Position numbers and translations under genes: made by a program. Below, piece by piece: positions 34,046 to 45,429 of a stretch of 64,000 nt of DNA. The stretch covers positions 1 through 64,000 of the forward strand of contig JAAEAF010007965.1 in the NCBI GenBank assembly GCA_011037195.1, read 5' to 3'. How positions within the stretch are numbered: position 1 is the first letter of the stretch; every line of letters begins with the position of its first letter. The notes beneath the pieces were generated by a model. That model was not told the DNA's origin. It worked only from the letters and a program-made list of their open reading frames with translations, and did not search any database. Source of the DNA: Triatoma infestans. Its lineage: Eukaryota > Arthropoda > Insecta > Hemiptera > Reduviidae.

Positions 34046-34796
34046 CTCTATTATGATATATTAAACTTTATTTTGCTGGTTGAAAGAAAATCCTTCAGAA
34101 TAATAACTCTTTAAAGAAAGGTATATGGTAAAATTTGTTAAAAAGGGGGGCTAGGAACGGGGGAGTAAAAGCAATGTACGGGTATGTAGCATGACGTCAT
34201 AATTTGTAGTTCTTAGAGGCCAGCGTTAGGTTTTGCGGTCTGTACAGTACGACCCTTTTCGACCTAATTTTCAATTAAATAGAGTTTTTGTTCTAAAATT
34301 CTCTTCATAAGTTTACTTCCTAAGTTTCTCATCCATTTGTAGAATTGTTTTCTTTTTTCAATTCAATAATAGAATTCTTCTAAAATATAACAATTGTACT
34401 TTGATTATATTTCATTGTAAAAATTGAATTTTCCTTATATTGCTTTTCTTTCTCAGTGTTTCATGAATTATTTATTTATTTAACCTACAAATTCACCCGC
34501 CAAGACGACCTACACAACTACTGCATCAGTGTGCAAATTAACACCTCTGCAATAAATTTTTATTTAAAACTTTTTCTAAAATTTAAAATAAAAGCTCTTG
34601 TTAAATAAAAATATGGCATGGAATATTTTAATGGCAAGGGATTTCACTTATATTACTTTATTAAATCCCTGGAACCACAAGTATGTGACGGATATGACAT
34701 ATGCTTCTTATTTTTGTCACTGCGCATGTGCCATCAAATATGGGGGTATCCCCACCCTTCGGTGCCCTTCTAGACTTGCAATCAGTAGTGTAAAAT
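34046..34796. other. No recognisable gene
   Basis: A GC-richer block at 34140-34265 includes ATGACGTCAT, which resembles a CRE-type palindrome, but no transcript can be tied to it. Otherwise AT-rich. Confidence 0.4.
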
Positions 34797-34886
34797 AAGT
34801 TAAATTTTGAATATGCGGATGGATCCGCAATGTTGGATAAGATCTGGTATTACTCGTATATCCGTCGTAGCATGCAAATTTATTTT

Positions 34887-34926
34887 CATCCGACCTGTTT
34901 CGGATTTTCATCCATCGTCAGAGCAA
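34887..34926 (-). ncRNA. Hammerhead-like motif (H2 copy 1, left arm)
   Basis: The minus strand reads CTGACGA, U, GGAU-GAAA-AUCC, GAAA, CAGGUC. Core and helix II are perfect. The helix I flanks (UUUGCU and GGAUGA) pair poorly in this copy. Confidence 0.5.
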
Positions 34927-35162
34927 ATTCACCAAGTTCGTGCAGAGAGTTCACTTCAATGTAATGTTTCCGTTACTTGTTACTCACACTTGTTGGTTGT
35001 ATATCATGTAATACATACAATAATAATATAATATAATATGATATATATATAATATATAATATATATATATAATAATAATAGAAACATACAACCAACAAGT
35101 GTGAGTAACAAGTAACAGAAACATTACGTTGAAGTGAACTCTCTACTCGAACTTCGTGAATT

Positions 35163-35196
35163 TGCTGTGAACGATGGATGAAAATCCGAAACCGGT
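35163..35196 (+). ncRNA. Hammerhead-like motif (H2 copy 1, right arm), core damaged
   Basis: Helix II GGAU-GAAA-AUCC, GAAA and CCGGUC are intact, but the 5' core reads CTGTGAACGA instead of CTCTGACGA, so the core is broken by a substitution and an insertion. Confidence 0.4.
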
Positions 35197-35253
35197 CAGG
35201 AAGAAAATATATTTGCATGCTACGATGGATATAATACCAGAAGTTAAATTTTG

Positions 35254-35620
35254 TTTTTTTTTTCACTTATTGCAACTTATTGACAAAGTCTCTCCCTCAG
35301 TGTCGCATCCGAAACCGCCTCATGTGGTACACGAAAAAAAAATTGTTTTTTTTTTCTCAAGAAGGCCTGGTAAATACTCATTTGAAGAGGCAGTTCGTGT
35401 TGCGCGAAATGTAATCAAAGCGACTGTGGACATGAAAATATTGTTTACCCGTCATGCCTGCTAGGTCATGAAGAGAAATGATAGTGATCGTAAAAAGCTT
35501 GTACGCACGCAGTTGGGCACAAATTTGATGTGCCGACACATGTGCCAGGTTTTCGGTCGAGAAGCGGTAACACGTAGGAACATCAAACTACTACTTGTCT
35601 GAGAAAAACATAACCACCGC
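35254..35620 (+). other. Unidentified sequence with coding-like composition
   Basis: Next to the H2 copy, one frame reads through KYSFEEAVRVARNVIKATVD and, after a stop, MKRNDSDRKKLVRTQLGTNL. The codon composition looks less AT-rich than its surroundings. I recognise no family. It could be the remains of a gene or an unknown transposon. Confidence 0.3.
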
Positions 35621-35689
35621 TCCCAAAAAACCTTACTTAAATGAATTTATTCGGAAAACTATATTAACAAACTACTGTATGTACGGTAA

Positions 35690-36735
35690 AATAACTAGGT
35701 TAATGAAATTGTTGGTGTCTGATTTTGCATATTATATCATGCAGTAACTTTATCCATGTTTTGTTTTTAGTAATAGACTCTGATTCCCTTCTAACAGCTT
35801 CGTACTATAACACTTTATCTTCTCTTTTTTCTAGTTCACTACATAATGTGGGAATATCACTTATAAAAGCATTAAAACTTCATAATTTTGATATTTAGCA
35901 GGTAACTTTGGTTTTCACGTTTCTTACTACTTCATACGTAATATTTATAACGGGATCACATCTTTAACAGAATCATCATTAAAATTGTTGGATTAATTTG
36001 AACATTATCTATTACACAATCTGTAATTAGTGGTTTTCTTTTCGAAATATTTTGTGACATAAGATAAAATCATCTTCATTAAAACGTATTTCCCGAGAAA
36101 TAGTTACTTTTTGATTATTTATATTCCACAATGTGTAGGGACAATCTATCACTATACATTTATCGACGTTGGGATTAAACTTGTTTCTTGATATATGCTT
36201 GGAATATGCCATACTATCAAATATAAGAAACCTTATTACTAAGGTTTCTTTCCGGTCCAAAACTCTGCAAGGGTTTTAGTACTTGGAAGGACATCTATTA
36301 AATATGGAGCTGTTCTAATTGCTTCTCCCCAAAATTTTTTGAACACTGAACCATACAGCCTTGCTCTAGCACTTTCCACCAACGACCTATTAATCCTCTC
36401 CGCTTTACCATTCTTCTCAGGTATATACCTCACGGAGTAATATAAAAGTATTCCGTTTCCATTACATAAATTAATAAATTCACCGCCAATTATAAATATA
36501 AATTCTCTTCCATTTTCATATATAAATTTGGATATTCGTGAATTAAACGTGGACTACACCATTCTCAGATATGATATGAAACAATTACTTATACCAATAT
36601 TATTTTTAGTTAAATAAACCATGGCAAAACTTCAAAAGTCATCAATAAATGTAACAAAATATTATTTGTAACCATTAATAAATAATACAGAAATAATTGG
36701 ATCACATACTGATTGCAAAATTCTACTACATATAA
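35690..36735 (-). pseudogene. Copia-type retrotransposon, integrase to RT start
   Basis: On the minus strand: INGYKYYFVTFIDDF (integrase core with an Asp), AMVYLTKNNIGI, GEFINLCNGNGI, SVRYIPEKNGKAERINRSLV with the catalytic Glu, FWGEAIRTAPYLIDVLPS, then KFNPNVDKCIVIDCP and KVTISREIRFNEDDF. After further breaks come IPTLCSELEKREDK and YEAVRRESESITKNKTW, the entry to the Copia RT. Frames shift several times, so it is dead. Copia elements integrate a cDNA copy flanked by LTRs. No convincing LTR is seen next to it. Confidence 0.85.
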
Positions 36736-36739
36736 TTCT

Positions 36740-37262
36740 CTCGGCATAAGGTAACTGTAGTGGAATCGTTTATTGCGATTCCTATGGTATGTAGTAGATG
36801 TCTTGAAGAGGGCGGAAGTTAGTTTAGAGATTTTTGGAAGTTAGTGCTCGAATTGTTAACACGGAATATATAAAAATAGACTGTATTTGTACAATAATTT
36901 AAACGTGAGTAATGGTAACTATTAACAAGAAATACTTAGAAATAAATAAGAGATAAATAACTAATAATTTAGAACGATTAAAATAAATGAACTAAGATGC
37001 ACAACTAAGGAAATAAGTATAAATAAAAACTGTATAGGGACGCGGAACTGCTGCTTGTATAATGATCTTGAAGACGTATTGAAGTATAATCATCCCCTCT
37101 TCCAATGGGGCGAAGTTTATATCAGTGTTAGCAACACTCACACCAAGACATCTGTCCTAGTATGCGACCTTGTGCGACCTTAGTTAGTTCGGTGACCAGC
37201 GATTTAGGTCAGTGGCCAGCTTATCGGTGCTTGCTTTGATGTAAAGTATTGACCCTTGGTTT
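36740..37262. other. Unidentified 520-bp block between Copia fragments
   Basis: Separates two Copia integrase pieces. It has an internal imperfect palindrome GGAATCGTTTATTGCGATTC at 36770 and a moderately GC-rich end (TGCGACCTTGTGCGACCTTA). It may be an LTR or another insertion. No gene recognised. Confidence 0.3.
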
Positions 37263-37420
37263 AGCACTTTCCACCAACGACCTATTCATCCTCTCCGCTT
37301 TATCATTCTTCTCAGGTATATACCTCACGGAGTAATATAAAAGTATTCCGTTTCCATTACATAAATTAATAAATTCACCGCCAATATAATTCTCTTCCAT
37401 TTTCATATATAAATTTGGAA
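37263..37420 (-). pseudogene. Copia integrase, duplicated fragment
   Basis: Nearly identical to 36366-36525 (a few substitutions and one short deletion): GGEFINLCNGNGILLYYSVR and IPEKNDKAERMNRSLV. In place of NGKAER it reads NDKAER. A (GTATGTGTTT)n-like run follows at 37425-37465. Confidence 0.8.
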
Positions 37421-37679
37421 GAGTTTGTATGTGTTTGTATGAGTTTGTATGTCTTTGTATGTGTGTTTGGCCGCGGCCTTGTCTTGAAGACAGCGCTGGC
37501 TAGGCCACTAGTTATAAATTATTCTTTCTTTTTGTTATGTGTTGTGAAGGTTTGACATTGCTATGACCTTACCATGTCATTACATAACCTATTATTTTTA
37601 CATTTTCCCAATTCTCACAAAATTCCATAATATCTTGATTTCTGATATTTTATCCGTCGTAGCATGCATATTCCATTTG

Positions 37680-37719
37680 TTACTGACCAGTTTCGGACTT
37701 TCATCCATCGTCAGAGCAA
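37680..37719 (-). ncRNA. Hammerhead-like motif (H2 copy 2, left arm)
   Basis: The minus strand reads UUGCU, CTGACGA, U, GGAU-GAAA-GUCC, GAAA, CUGGUC, AGUAA. Helix II keeps four pairs although one A-U became U-G, and helix I is a 5-bp UUGCU/AGUAA with one G-U. This is the best H2 motif. Confidence 0.6.
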
Positions 37720-37885
37720 TTTCACCATGTAGAGTGTTCACTTCAATGTAATGTTTCTGTTACACCATACTTGATGGTTTGCTGGTTGTATAAATGTGCA
37801 GGAGTTTATAAGGTTATGTTACTATGTGTATGCGTTTATTGACAAAATGGAATTATTCTAAGTTATGATTAGACATTAGAAAAAA

Positions 37886-37945
37886 TCTGGTGTGAAACAT
37901 TCACACAACTTTCTCTTACTCCAATTATCAAAATTATAATTATGC
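37886..37945 (+). repeat. Dispersed repeat R1, 5' end only
   Basis: TCTGGTGTGAAACATTCACA leads into ACTTTCTCTTACTCC and ATTATCAAAATTATAATT, as at 28967. It sits inside the H2 spacer. Confidence 0.75.
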
Positions 37946-38150
37946 CCTTATAACTTATCCCCCCCCCCCATAAAAATGACTTAATAAAACTCTGAGCATA
38001 CTTAACAACACTATTAAAATTACATAACCTTACAAAATTACATAGTAACATAACCTTATAACCTCCACACATGTGTACAACCAACAAGCCAATAAGTGTG
38101 AGTGTAACAGAAGCAGTAGTTGAAATGAACTCTCTACACGAACTTGGTGA

Positions 38151-38193
38151 GTTTACTCTGACGATGGATGAAAATCCGAAACCGGTCAGGAAC
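38151..38193 (+). ncRNA. Hammerhead-like motif (H2 copy 2, right arm)
   Basis: The plus strand reads UUUACU, CTGACGA, U, GGAU-GAAA-AUCC, GAAA, CCGGUC, AGGAAC. Core, helix II and the ACCGGU palindrome are perfect. Helix I pairs AG.AA with UU.CU around one G-A mismatch. Confidence 0.6.
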
Positions 38194-38454
38194 CAAATGA
38201 ATATGCATGCTACGACCCGAATGTTATCCAGCATTGCGGACCCATCCACATATTCAACAATATTTTGATTATTTATTTTCTCTAATACCATTTATCTTGT
38301 TTTTTGTTATTAAAGTTTTTGAAAATATTGAAAATTAATATGTCCAATTCTACTATGCCATTTCTTAATATCGTTTTGATTATTCGCAATCATTATTATA
38401 GTTTTAAAATTCATTTCATATGAAACATCACTATATACTATTCGAATTAAATCA

Positions 38455-38980
38455 ATTTAGAATTGTGGGTTTAGAAGGTCGAAGGACATCTATTAAATAA
38501 GGAGCTGTTTTGATTGTTTCTCCCCAAAATATCTTTGAACACTTAGACCATACAGCCTTGCTCTAGCACTTACCACCAATTGTTTATTGTACAGTTTAAC
38601 ATTATCATTTTCAAAAATATGTAATTCTAATTTTGTGACAGATAATTAATTTTTCCTTAGATCAGTTACATAACACATTTTCAAATATTACACTCGATCA
38701 TTTTATTTTTAATGGGACTTAACACTATAGCATTTCCAATGCTTACAGCCGTTAAAATTCTTTCATTTTTTTGCAACAGCAATTCTAATAGCATTACTTA
38801 TTATAAGTACTTTTGAAATAAAATTCTTATTATTCACCATGTGAACTGTACAAGCTTAACCAACTATAAATGATAAATCATCATTATTACGTTTAACACC
38901 AAATTTTACTTGTACTTATTATAAAATTTATTTAGCTTTTTTAACTTAGATTTTGCCTGCCAAAAAAAGAAAAACCTAAA
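38455..38980 (-). pseudogene. Copia-type fragment, protease joined to integrase
   Basis: The minus strand shows FIVG, a stop, then ACTVHMVNNKNFIS, a decayed form of the Copia protease active site (DSG.T.HM), followed by IRIAVAKK and NVKLYNK. It then joins an integrase piece homologous to 36280-36390 (ARARLYG, FGE). The link from protease to integrase skips the region in between, so an internal deletion is likely. Confidence 0.7.
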
Positions 38981-39484
38981 CCCTAGTTAATTTCTTACTA
39001 ATTAATGAACATAATATTATATTGATGCTATTTCTGACGTGCGTGTTACAGCCTAAATATGATGGTGCATCTGGTGACAGCGGTTGCCAAAAGCTATTAT
39101 CATGTAAATTTCCACAATTGACAATGGAACATCCCTTATAGAATAATTAAGCAATATCTATCCACTGATAGCTAGATATTCTCTCTCACTCACTCACTTT
39201 ATCTCTTTCTATATATACGATAATATCTCTTTCTATATATATCTCGTATATATATTTATATTTCATGGCAGTGAATGATTGAAACCATTTTGTGTCCATC
39301 ACTTTATTTATTTTATGTTTCCCTGATTTTTTAACATGTACATGCTCATAAAGATAATGGTTTTGATTGCTTATGGATTAAAATAAATATAAAATTTATC
39401 AACCAAAGAAAAGTAAACACTTTCTTCATCCATAGGAAGTTAGAATTTTTTTGGTCTATAATGATTTATATGCCAATTTTTGGA
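38981..39484. other. No recognisable gene
   Basis: AT-rich with (CT)n and (AT)n runs at 39180-39260. Confidence 0.5.
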
Positions 39485-40375
39485 GTGCCTCTTGGTGAGT
39501 GAACCACTGTTTTCCAGGCTGAGCTATACGCTATTCTTTGCTGTATCATGGATGATCGGGTAAGTAACACTAATTTAAAGGGTGTTTCTATTTGCTTGGA
39601 AAGCCAAGCTGCGCTGAAGGCACTGAGTTCATGTGTTTTCACTTCCAGATTGATGTTAAAATGTTCTAAAAGATTGGAATAGCTTCCTGAAAGATATGCT
39701 TACAGTCTGGGTACAGGTCATATGGGAATTTTTGGGAATGAGGAGGTGGATAGGTTTGCCGAATTAGGAGCCTCTCTCCCTTTCATTGGTCCCTAGCCTG
39801 CTATTGGTGTGTCTTTTGGCACATATCTTTCAGGCTTCCAGTCGTGTAGCCTCACAGCACTCATCCTTATGGATGATCACGTGGGTTGTCGGCAGTCTAA
39901 TGTGCTCATTGGGGGTACGGAAGGCTTTTAGTGAGAGGGTCCTGTGTCATTCACGGACCTCCCTTAGGCATCTGATTGGTTTCCTCACTAGGCATTGTGG
40001 TTTAGGAGAAATCTCTATACAATGGGGCTCATGCCTGATCCCTTTTGTAGAGTTTGTGAGATGGCGGAAGGAAACACCAATACATCATATGACGGACTGT
40101 TTGGGCTGTGAGGAGATTAGGCTCAGGACCTTTGGCCCGAATAGGATATCGGTAGAAGAGCTTTGGCTATGTCCTTTCAAGGTTATGGTCCGATTTGTTC
40201 GGAGTGTGGTAAAACTTAGGTGGGGTGAAAGCTGAGCCCTGACTTTTGTTCCAGACTCGCTAGTGGTTATTCCTTTGGAGCAGCTCCCTCAGGCTCTTAG
40301 TTGTTATTCTATATGGGCCAATGGAGGCTTTGGATAGCGTAGGGTTTTAGCCCTCCCCACCTTTAAATAATAATA
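39485..40375 (+). pseudogene. I-like LINE, RNase H and CCHC tail, copy 1
   Basis: RNase H pieces: AELYAILCCIMDD with the catalytic Glu, SQAALKALSSCVFTS where SDS became ES, and HMGIFGNEEVDRFAELGASL. Then SRTSLRHLIGFLTRHCG, MTDCLGCEEIRLRTFG, and KVMVRFVRSVVKLRWG. The 3' region ends in GTAGGGTTTTAGCCCTCCCC and a (TAA)n-like tail, as known for I-type elements. RNase H would remove RNA template during integration. Frames shift repeatedly. Copies of the same family are at 40780, 51055 and 53862. Confidence 0.85.
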
Positions 40376-40779
40376 TATGCCAATTCCCATATCATACAAA
40401 TAATTATTTACTTAATCGTTAAAAATTACTTCTAAAGTGTAAAAAATTACTTTTTCTGCATAGTATATAAATTTTAAACCTTTAATGCCCGTTTTCATGC
40501 ATATGTTAATGAATAACATTCTTCATAAAATTATTATTTGCCTCTTTATAAATTAATAAGGTAATTTCGATCAGTGTTAAAGGGTAAATAAGAAGGCCAG
40601 TGAGAAATAATTTTTTTCATTTTGAATGGATTGCTGACAGCATATCTTGTATGCAACCGAAAGTCATAAGGCAATCTAACCTACTACTATGACATCCCTA
40701 CGGGGGCAAAAATGAAAATGTACAAATGTGTACAAAAATTAGTGACGTATCATTTAACTCGATCATATGAGACTTATCG
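40376..40779. other. No recognisable feature
   Basis: AT-rich spacer between two LINE copies; it separates them, so they are not a simple tandem duplicate without other sequence. Confidence 0.5.
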
Positions 40780-41485
40780 CACTTCTCCGGAAGACCATTT
40801 GGCGGTGCCTCTTGGTGAGTGGGTCACCGTTTTCCAGACTGACATTTATGCAATTCTTTGTTGTATTTTGGATGAGAAGGTGCGTAACACTAATTTAAAA
40901 GGTGTTTGTATCTGCTCGGACAGCCAGGCTGCGTTGAAGGCGCTTAATTCATGTGTCTTCACCTCCAGATTGGTGTTGGAATGTTCTGAAAAACTTTCGA
41001 GGATGTGCTTCTGGTCTGGGTTCCAGGTCATATGGGAATCTTTGGGAATGAGGAGGTGGATAGGTTTGCCAAATTAGGCGCCTCCCTCCCTTTCATTGGT
41101 CCCGAGCCTGCTGTTGTTGTGTCTTCTGGCACATGTTTGTCAGGCTTCCAGACGTGGATGACCTCGCAGCACTCATCCTATGGATGAGTGCAGTGGGTTG
41201 TCGGCAGTCTAAGATGCTCATGGGGGTCCGGACGGAGCTTTGAGTAGCGGGATCCGATGTCTTTCACGGTCCTCTCTCAGACATCTGGTTGGCTTCCTCA
41301 CTGGGCATTGTGGCTTAAGGAGACATCTCTATACAGTGGGATCATGCCTGACCCCTTTTGTATAGTTTGTCCCTGGGCCCTGACTTTTGTTCCAGACCCA
41401 GTAGTTGTTATTCCTTAGGGGTTTAGGGAGGCTTTGGATAGTGTAGGATTTTGCCCTCCCCTTCCTTGAATAATAATAATAACGC
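40780..41485 (+). pseudogene. I-like LINE, RNase H and CCHC tail, copy 2
   Basis: Better preserved RNase H: DIYAILCCILDEKVRNTNLK, ICSDSQAALKALNS with the second catalytic Asp, and LVWVPGHMGIFGNEEVDRFA. The tail carries the LTGHC segment but lacks most of the CCHC and RFVRSVVKLRW region through an internal deletion near 41370. The 3' end is CCTCCCCTTCCTTG and (AAT)n. Dead copy. Confidence 0.85.
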
Positions 41486-42581
41486 ACTTCTCTACCATAA
41501 GCTACTCAAATTAACTATAAGGAAGAGCAAGATCCGCCTACCTCAACCCCTAGGAAATCTGGAAGGAAGAGTAGGGGAAGTTTTTTACAAGTATATATAA
41601 CAAGGGCTATCGGTAGTCATGTACAAATATTCAGTCTTGTACACCAGACAATCCAGTTTTGGGCACAGTATTGTATCCAGTATTCAAGGAAACATCATCA
41701 AACTAACACTCTGTCATTTGTAAATACGCTTCCACTTTCCTGACCATTTCTGTAAAGTGCTTGCTATATACCTTGTTTCTGAATTAATATTTTCAGTGTT
41801 CATTCAGTATACTTTTCTCTTCAACAATTCTCTGTTTAATTACACATAAAAACTTTACTGAAATAAGATTTCTTGGCAATTTTAATACTCAATACAAAGT
41901 AATAGAATCTTAATTTCAATGTTACAAACAATTATTATTGAAAAGGTTTTAGATTCCATTACCTTCTATCGAATATTAAAATTTATTTTTTATTAGCATT
42001 TCCCATTTTATATATGGCTGAAGATGGATTCAGTCTTGCTAATGCATTTACCATTAAGCAGCGAATCATGTTAGACTTGGAAGAAAAGGAGTCCCTATAA
42101 GAAACTTTCTTATCATGAGCCCAATGTAAAAAATTGTCGTAAAAAATCACTACCCTCTCTATAATTTTTTTGTTTTGTTTTCCCTCATTGACCTCCTTAG
42201 AAATCAATTTCCACACCCTCTTGTCCTAAGCCTACATTCTCCCACTGTCTACTTTCAGCTTTCCGAGTTCACATTTATGCCCTCAAGCCAACTCCTTCTT
42301 TCTTCTAATCTTTCCTCTACCTTCTGGTCGATATTCGAACAGCTTTTTAACTCCTTAATCCCTATCCATTCTCTGGTAAATGTCCCAGTCGTTCTACTTT
42401 TTTACTTCCAATTAGGCAACCAAATCTGGTGATGCAAACAGCTCCATAAGTTCCATGTTTCTTTTAATTTTCCACAGACCATTTACATTTTTCGGACCAA
42501 AAAACTTTCTTAACACCAGCCTTTCCATTCATCTTTCATATTAGAAATAAATTTTGGTTTAACAAAAAATATGCCATATTA
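41486..42581. other. No recognisable gene
   Basis: AT-rich. Frames at 41983-42216 and 42175-42432 show no domain. Confidence 0.45.
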
Positions 42582-43563
42582 TTACTTTCTCTTACTCCTA
42601 GTAAGAGGAAGTACTGTAATCGTGTCAAATTTTCGATATCGAGTTTTCACCGGAAATATCCGTTTTGAGGTCCCCTGAGTCAAAAAAGTGGTTTTTAGCG
42701 AATGGTCTGGTGTGTGTGTGTGTGTCTGTGTGTGTGTATGTATGTGAACAGCATAGCTCAAAAACGAAAAATCGTAGAAAGTTCAAACTTGATATTACGT
42801 TTAGGTATCACCATGGGATCTGACGGTGCGTTATGTGTCAAATTCCTCAACCGGAAGTACCACTTTACTAGTTGTTTTTTTTACGTTTTTGCAATTTTCT
42901 CAAAAATGGCTCCGAAGATTTTCTTTAAACTTGCTATATCAACTACACATACAATGAGCTACAACTTTTATTTGAAACATTTCTCCAGGAAAATTCATTT
43001 AAGGGCACTTCTGAGGGAGGGGTGGGGTTAGGTTTTCATCTTAACTGCTGTTTCAGTATATTAGACAATTCTGTCATCTAAATAATGTTAATTAGAATTA
43101 AATATGTTGTTGAAATTCCGAGTTTGAAAAAAAATAGATAACCGGAAGTGCGTTTTTACTGAAATATAATTTTCAGTTTTCTGGTATTTTCTCGAAAATG
43201 GCTCCAACGATTTTCTTTAAACCAGCGTTGTTAACTATACATATAAAGAGCTACAACTTTTATTTGAAACTTTTCCCCTGATAAATTCATTTAAGGGGAC
43301 TTTTGGGGGAGGGGGGTTATGTTTTTCTTTAAAATGCTATCACAGTTGATTATACAATTCTGTCATCCAAATTGAAATAACTAGAAATTAATATATGACC
43401 CAAATTCCGAGTTTCAAGGAAATTAGTAAACCGGACAGTTTTACTGGACAGTGTTTTCACTTTTCGACGAATTTCATTAAATTTGGTACACTAACTATAA
43501 AATTTGTCAATTATAATTTGAATACTGGAGTAAGAGAAAGTTGTGTGAGTGTTTCACACCAGA
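42582..43563 (-). repeat. Dispersed repeat R1, nearly full length, reverse
   Basis: Starts TTACTTTCTCTTACTCCTAG and ends GGAGTAAGAGAAAGTTGTGT.., TTTCACACCAGA. It carries (GT)n at 42706-42742 and CCGGAAGT module starts near 42850 and 43140. Same architecture as 28967-29999, inverted. Confidence 0.85.
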
Positions 43564-45429
43564 CTTTTTATTTTTTTATTAAAATATTGTATCGATTATT
43601 TTTTTAATACAATTTATTGTACATGACCATAGTTACAGTTAATTAAATACAAAATGATATTTTTATGTTATCATATAGTGTAATAGATTTAAAAATATTT
43701 AATATAAAAATTTTCATTAAGGATCTTAGAATTGTCTTGAGGTACAAAGTTTAGCAACACCTGATTTAGATAAACATTATAATTTTTAGATTATTTACAA
43801 TCTATAATGTCATTACAACAAGTAAATGTGAGCGTAGAATAATGGCTTGAAGAGGGCTGGCAATGCCACTCTTCCTGATCTTTTTTACTAGTCCTCTTCC
43901 TGTGACAGCAGATCCCTTGGCACTGGCGTTTTAAACGCATTGGAAGGATACCCAGGAATGATTAGGGAGGACAGATTTGTGACTAGCGGGTTCTTGTGTT
44001 TTCCTAGTTTCATGTTAATATATTTACACAATCATATTAGATGATACAACTATATTAAAATTTATTCTTGAAAATAACTAAAAATTAGTCGTCATCATTA
44101 TTTGTTTCTACACAGTTATCAACATTTTTTTTTTTTTTAATTGAATGCATGTAGATACATATTTCTTTCACTTTTATGTCGATGTTTGTTATCACTCCCT
44201 TTGTAGATAAAAACCATCCTCATTTGTTTCTTAATTAAGTAGATGTTCCCGGTATTGATTGGTTTTGGTGTCTTTTTCAACTTTATTTCTCCACTTTTTA
44301 TTATAATTGTGGGAATAATATGTTTTGAAAACTTTTACATCTAGTACTTTCAATTTCTTCTGCTCTTTTCTCTATTGTATCTACTACTGCCTTCAACTCC
44401 AATTCTTCGGGCAGCTTTGCGTGATTAAGAATGAATAAGAGATCAAAAACAATCCATTGTAGACAATAACATCGACAAAATTATATATATTCTATCCTAA
44501 ACATCTTGTTCGTCTTCATTATCTATGTAACCTGCTATTCCACTTAAAATGGAATTTCCTCTTTTAACAATTTCACTATCATTATCACTGAACAAACTAT
44601 TTTCATCAGAATCACCGAAACATCAAACTTCTTGCCTTTCAAATTCTCTAAAAACTTCTAGAGAACTAAATAACTAATGTTTATTTATTGCAAAAGAAGC
44701 CTTCTTCAAGGTGAAGTAATACTAATATAATTCAAGTTAGGTTCTAGGTCCTACTTTAAATTTAAAATCTTCTATTGGAAAAAATTTATATTAAAAATTA
44801 ATTTTCATAAAATATCTGTTACAATAAAAGAGTGTTAAATAATTACCCAGCAAATTTAATGAGTATTTTAAGCATAAAAGCCAGAAATAACTTTCTCTAC
44901 AATTTCTCCTGGTGAAGTTGATATTCACTCTTCGTAATAGTAACTTCATGAAAAGTGATTGAGTTCATACAGTATAGCAGGGTGACATACTTTTTCTTAG
45001 AAGCTCTTGTGTAGGTCCAGAGAGTAAGAAATAATACAAACTAATACAAATAGAGGAAAGGCAAAAGAAAATCAGGACTATTTTCTTTCATTTGTGCATG
45101 GAAAATCGGGAAATTATAAAAGTCCTGTCAAAATTCAATATAAGAACTATTCCTGAAATGGACTAAAAATATCCCAAATCTCCCCTAGTTAAAGGACAAA
45201 TTTCCTCTTCAATAGAGTAAGATCTATTGGATTCCAAGTAGCTATAGAGAAAAGGAACCAACCAAGCGATTACTCACAGTGCGATTTAAAGTGCATATTC
45301 ATTGTGTCATATTACATAACAAAACGAAAATGTCTTGTAAAACATTACACACTATAAACAGTCGATTTGGCACCTGTCTTTCACATTGTCGTGGAAGCTT
45401 CGACACTCTGTTTCTTGTAATCTTTACTT
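43564..45429. other. No recognisable gene; one acidic coding-like remnant
   Basis: Minus strand 44500-44640 reads SDENSLFSDNDSEIVKRGNS and GYIDNEDEQD, an acidic segment like the N-terminus of some transposases, but not enough to assign. A GC-richer block at 43850-44000 is unidentified. Confidence 0.35.

Larger units (their letters stand above)
34810..35240. mobile_element. Foldback family H2, complete copy
   Basis: AAGTTAAATTTTG flanks it at 34797-34809 and 35241-35253 (13-bp target duplication, exact). The inverted arms run about 34858-35000 and 35085-35228: TACTCACACTTGTTGGTTGT on the left mirrors ACAACCAACAAGTGTGAGTA on the right. The spacer is an AT repeat. Each arm carries a hammerhead-like motif with the helix II hairpin GGAU-GAAA-AUCC. 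The sequence is unrelated to H1 outside the motif, yet the layout is the same. No coding. Confidence 0.85.
37641..38258. mobile_element. Foldback family H2, second copy
   Basis: Flanked by AATATCTTGATT (37629-37640) and AATATTTTGATT (38259-38270), 12 bp with one difference. The left arm starts at TCCGTCGTAGCATGC and the right arm ends GCATGCTACGACC plus a terminal GCATTGCGGACCCATCCACA. Arms extend inward to GTTTATAAGGTTATGTTACT and its inverse near 38050. The spacer holds an R1 5' end (37886-37945). Both motifs have intact cores. Confidence 0.85.

Noticed and set aside
34807..35464. Protein-coding genes in the open frames over the H2 foldback
   Set aside because: The frames mirror each other because the arms are inverted repeats; they contain no domain and cross the element boundaries.
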